A DNA stretch of 15,708 bases from Clostridiales bacterium UBA6330 (GTDB taxonomy: Bacteria; Bacillota; Clostridia; Oscillospirales; CAG-272). The position numbers and the translations under genes were made by a program. Shown here in pieces: positions 14,266 through 15,708 of the stretch (within the stretch, counting starts at the first letter, position 1; every line of letters starts with the position of its first letter). The stretch is from contig DJSQ01000134.1 in the NCBI GenBank assembly GCA_002438075.1, positions 38,477-54,184 on the forward strand, read 5' to 3'. The notes beneath the pieces are model-generated. The model was not told the origin of the DNA, searched no databases, and saw only the letters and a program-made list of their open reading frames with translations.

Positions 14266-15687
14266 ATGAGAAAATTTGATACAAAAGTCCAGCATCTGAA
14301 GTACAAGGTACTCAGAGAGGTGGCAAGAGAGGCGTGGGCGGACCGTCTGGCGCAGACCGCGATTGACATTCCGAAAACCATTGTCCCCGGCAAAATTCCG
14401 ACCATGCGGTGCTGTGTTTACAAGGAGCGCGCGATTCTGGCGGAGCGGGTCAAGATTGCAATGGGTGGGGACCAAAGCAACCCGAACGTGATTGAGGTCA
14501 TCGACATTGCCTGCGATGAATGCCCGATGGGTGGCTACGAGGTGACAAACGCCTGCCGCGGATGCTTGGCGCACCGTTGCGAGGATGCGTGCCGTTTCGG
14601 TGCGATTACCTTTGACCAGAACCACGTGGCGCACATTGACAAGACCAAGTGCAAGGAGTGCGGCGGATGCGCGAAGGTCTGCCCCTACAGCGCAATCCAC
14701 AACTACAAGCGTCCCTGCGAGACCGCCTGCAAGGTCAAGGCGATTTCGATGGGCGAGGAAAAGCAGGCTTGCATCGACAACAACAAGTGCATTTCCTGCG
14801 GCGCGTGTGTCTACCAGTGCCCGTTCGGTGCGATTACGGACAAGTCCTTCATCCTCAAGGTGATTGACATTCTGAAAAACAGTCACGCGGGCAAGGACTA
14901 CAAGGTTTACGCCATTGTTGCGCCGTCGATTTCGAGCCAGTTCACCTATGCAAAGCTGGGGCAGGTGATTACGGGCTTGCGCGAGCTCGGGTTCCACACC
15001 GTCATTGAGGCGGCGCTGGGTGCCGACATGGTGGCACAGGCGGAGTCCCGCGAGCTTGCCGAAAAGGGCTTCCTGACAAGCTCCTGCTGTCCCGCGTTCG
15101 TCGACTACATCCACAAGAACTTCCCCGATTTGGAGCAGTTTGTCTCGCACAATCTCTCTCCGATGGCGACCATTGCGAAGTACCTCAAGGAGCACGAGCC
15201 GGACTGCAAGACGGTCTTTATCGGTCCCTGCACCGCGAAGAAGATGGAGGTACAGAAGGAGAGCGTCAGCCCGTACATTGACACGGCGATGACGTTTGAG
15301 GAGCTGCAAGCGCTCTTTGACAGCCGCGACATTGACATCACCACGCTGGAGGAAGGCGTTCTGGACAATGCCTCCTATTTCGGCAGAATTTTTGCGCGCA
15401 GCGGCGGACTTTCGGATGCGGTTGCGGAGGGCTTGAAGGAGCAGGGGATTGACTTCCTGCTGAAGCCCTGTGCGTGTGACGGCATTGAGCAATGCAAGCT
15501 TGCGCTTTTGCAAAAGAGCAAGAATCGGCTGGATGCGAACTTCATTGAAGGCATGGCTTGTGTCGGCGGTTGCATTGGCGGTGCGGGCTGTCTGACGCAC
15601 GGCGAAAAGAACAAAGCCGAGGTTGACAAGTACGGCAAGCAGGCGCTTGAAAAGACCATTGCCGACGCGGTTTCGATGCTGAAATAA
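14266..15687 (+). CDS. [FeFe] hydrogenase, group B-like (monomeric, multi-cluster)
   Basis: This 473-residue iron-sulfur enzyme of the group B1/B3-like [FeFe] hydrogenases probably interconverts H2 and protons with ferredoxin. An N-terminal region carries C49-C50 and C83-x2-C86. Cysteine-rich motifs follow: C97/C100/C105/C109, C129/C132/C135/C139, C151/C155 and C175/C178/C181/C185. The H-domain (about 200-470) has L1 TSSCCPAF (C274, C275), L2 GPCTAKK (C322) and L3 EGMACVGGC (C432, C436). All four H-cluster ligands and the proton-relay cysteine are present, and unlike HydS it keeps the L3 Met. L2 has Gly where catalytic group A enzymes have Met. The start has GGAGGG 6 bases upstream, 18 bases after the phosphatase. 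Physiological direction is unknown. Maturation genes HydE, HydF and HydG are not in the window. Confidence 0.91.
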   Translation: MRKFDTKVQHLKYKVLREVAREAWADRLAQTAIDIPKTIVPGKIPTMRCCVYKERAILAERVKIAMGGDQSNPNVIEVIDIACDECPMGGYEVTNACRGCLAHRCEDACRFGAITFDQNHVAHIDKTKCKECGGCAKVCPYSAIHNYKRPCETACKVKAISMGEEKQACIDNNKCISCGACVYQCPFGAITDKSFILKVIDILKNSHAGKDYKVYAIVAPSISSQFTYAKLGQVITGLRELGFHTVIEAALGADMVAQAESRELAEKGFLTSSCCPAFVDYIHKNFPDLEQFVSHNLSPMATIAKYLKEHEPDCKTVFIGPCTAKKMEVQKESVSPYIDTAMTFEELQALFDSRDIDITTLEEGVLDNASYFGRIFARSGGLSDAVAEGLKEQGIDFLLKPCACDGIEQCKLALLQKSKNRLDANFIEGMACVGGCIGGAGCLTHGEKNKAEVDKYGKQALEKTIADAVSMLK

Positions 15688-15700
15688 AAGGAAAGACCTT

Positions 15701-15708
15701 GGAGGGAG
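15701..15708 (+). promoter_or_regulatory. Ribosome-binding site of a further gene beyond the window
   Basis: GGAGGGAG at the window edge, 13 bases after the hydrogenase stop, is a strong Shine-Dalgarno. No terminator lies between, so the cassette almost certainly continues with another + strand gene. Confidence 0.7.

Noticed and set aside
12937..15600. An 887-codon open frame on the minus strand opposite the HydS end, phosphatase and hydrogenase.
   Set aside because: It is the antisense of genes with clear family motifs, its protein has no recognisable domain and is rich in Arg, His and Leu as expected of a shadow frame in G+C-rich DNA.

Overview
The window reads like chromosome of a strictly anaerobic, fairly G+C-rich member of the Clostridia (Oscillospiraceae/Ruminococcaceae-like). 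The organism call is inference. It rests on an oxygen-sensitive class III ribonucleotide reductase, Rex control next to a bifunctional AdhE, two [FeFe]-hydrogenase-type proteins, and strong AGGAGG-type ribosome sites throughout. All 14 genes lie on the + strand and are tightly packed. I saw no tRNA, rRNA, CRISPR array, insertion sequence or phage gene.

Region 1 (1-2251): the 3' part of nrdD and all of nrdG, the anaerobic ribonucleotide reductase and its radical-SAM activase. They end at a strong hairpin terminator.

Region 2 (2250-6665): a near-consensus promoter, whose -35 box begins inside the terminator stem, drives proB-proA-proC (glutamate to proline). A LysR-type regulator and a YfcE-like phosphodiesterase follow without a break. 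Overlaps and gaps of 14 bases or fewer suggest one five-gene transcript.

Region 3 (6666-10844): an A+T-rich promoter region with a palindromic operator candidate, then rex (NADH/NAD+-sensing repressor), adhE (acetyl-CoA to ethanol, consuming NADH) and an APH-fold phosphotransferase of unknown substrate.

Region 4 (10895-15708): a hydrogenase-related cassette. It holds two tandem thioredoxin-like [2Fe-2S] mini-ferredoxins, a PAS-containing [FeFe]-hydrogenase-like protein of the putative sensory type (HydS), a SpoIIE/PP2C-type phosphatase with an extra C-terminal domain, and a group B-like [FeFe] hydrogenase. A ribosome site at the very end shows that another gene follows.

Taken together, the right half couples redox sensing by Rex, NADH disposal by AdhE, and hydrogen metabolism. 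The HydS-phosphatase pair suggests that an H2 or redox state read by an H-cluster/PAS protein is turned into a dephosphorylation signal. The existence of sensory-type hydrogenases beside PP2C phosphatases is established knowledge. The target, the opposing kinase and the roles of the two mini-ferredoxins here are unknown, and this cassette is the most interesting part of the window.
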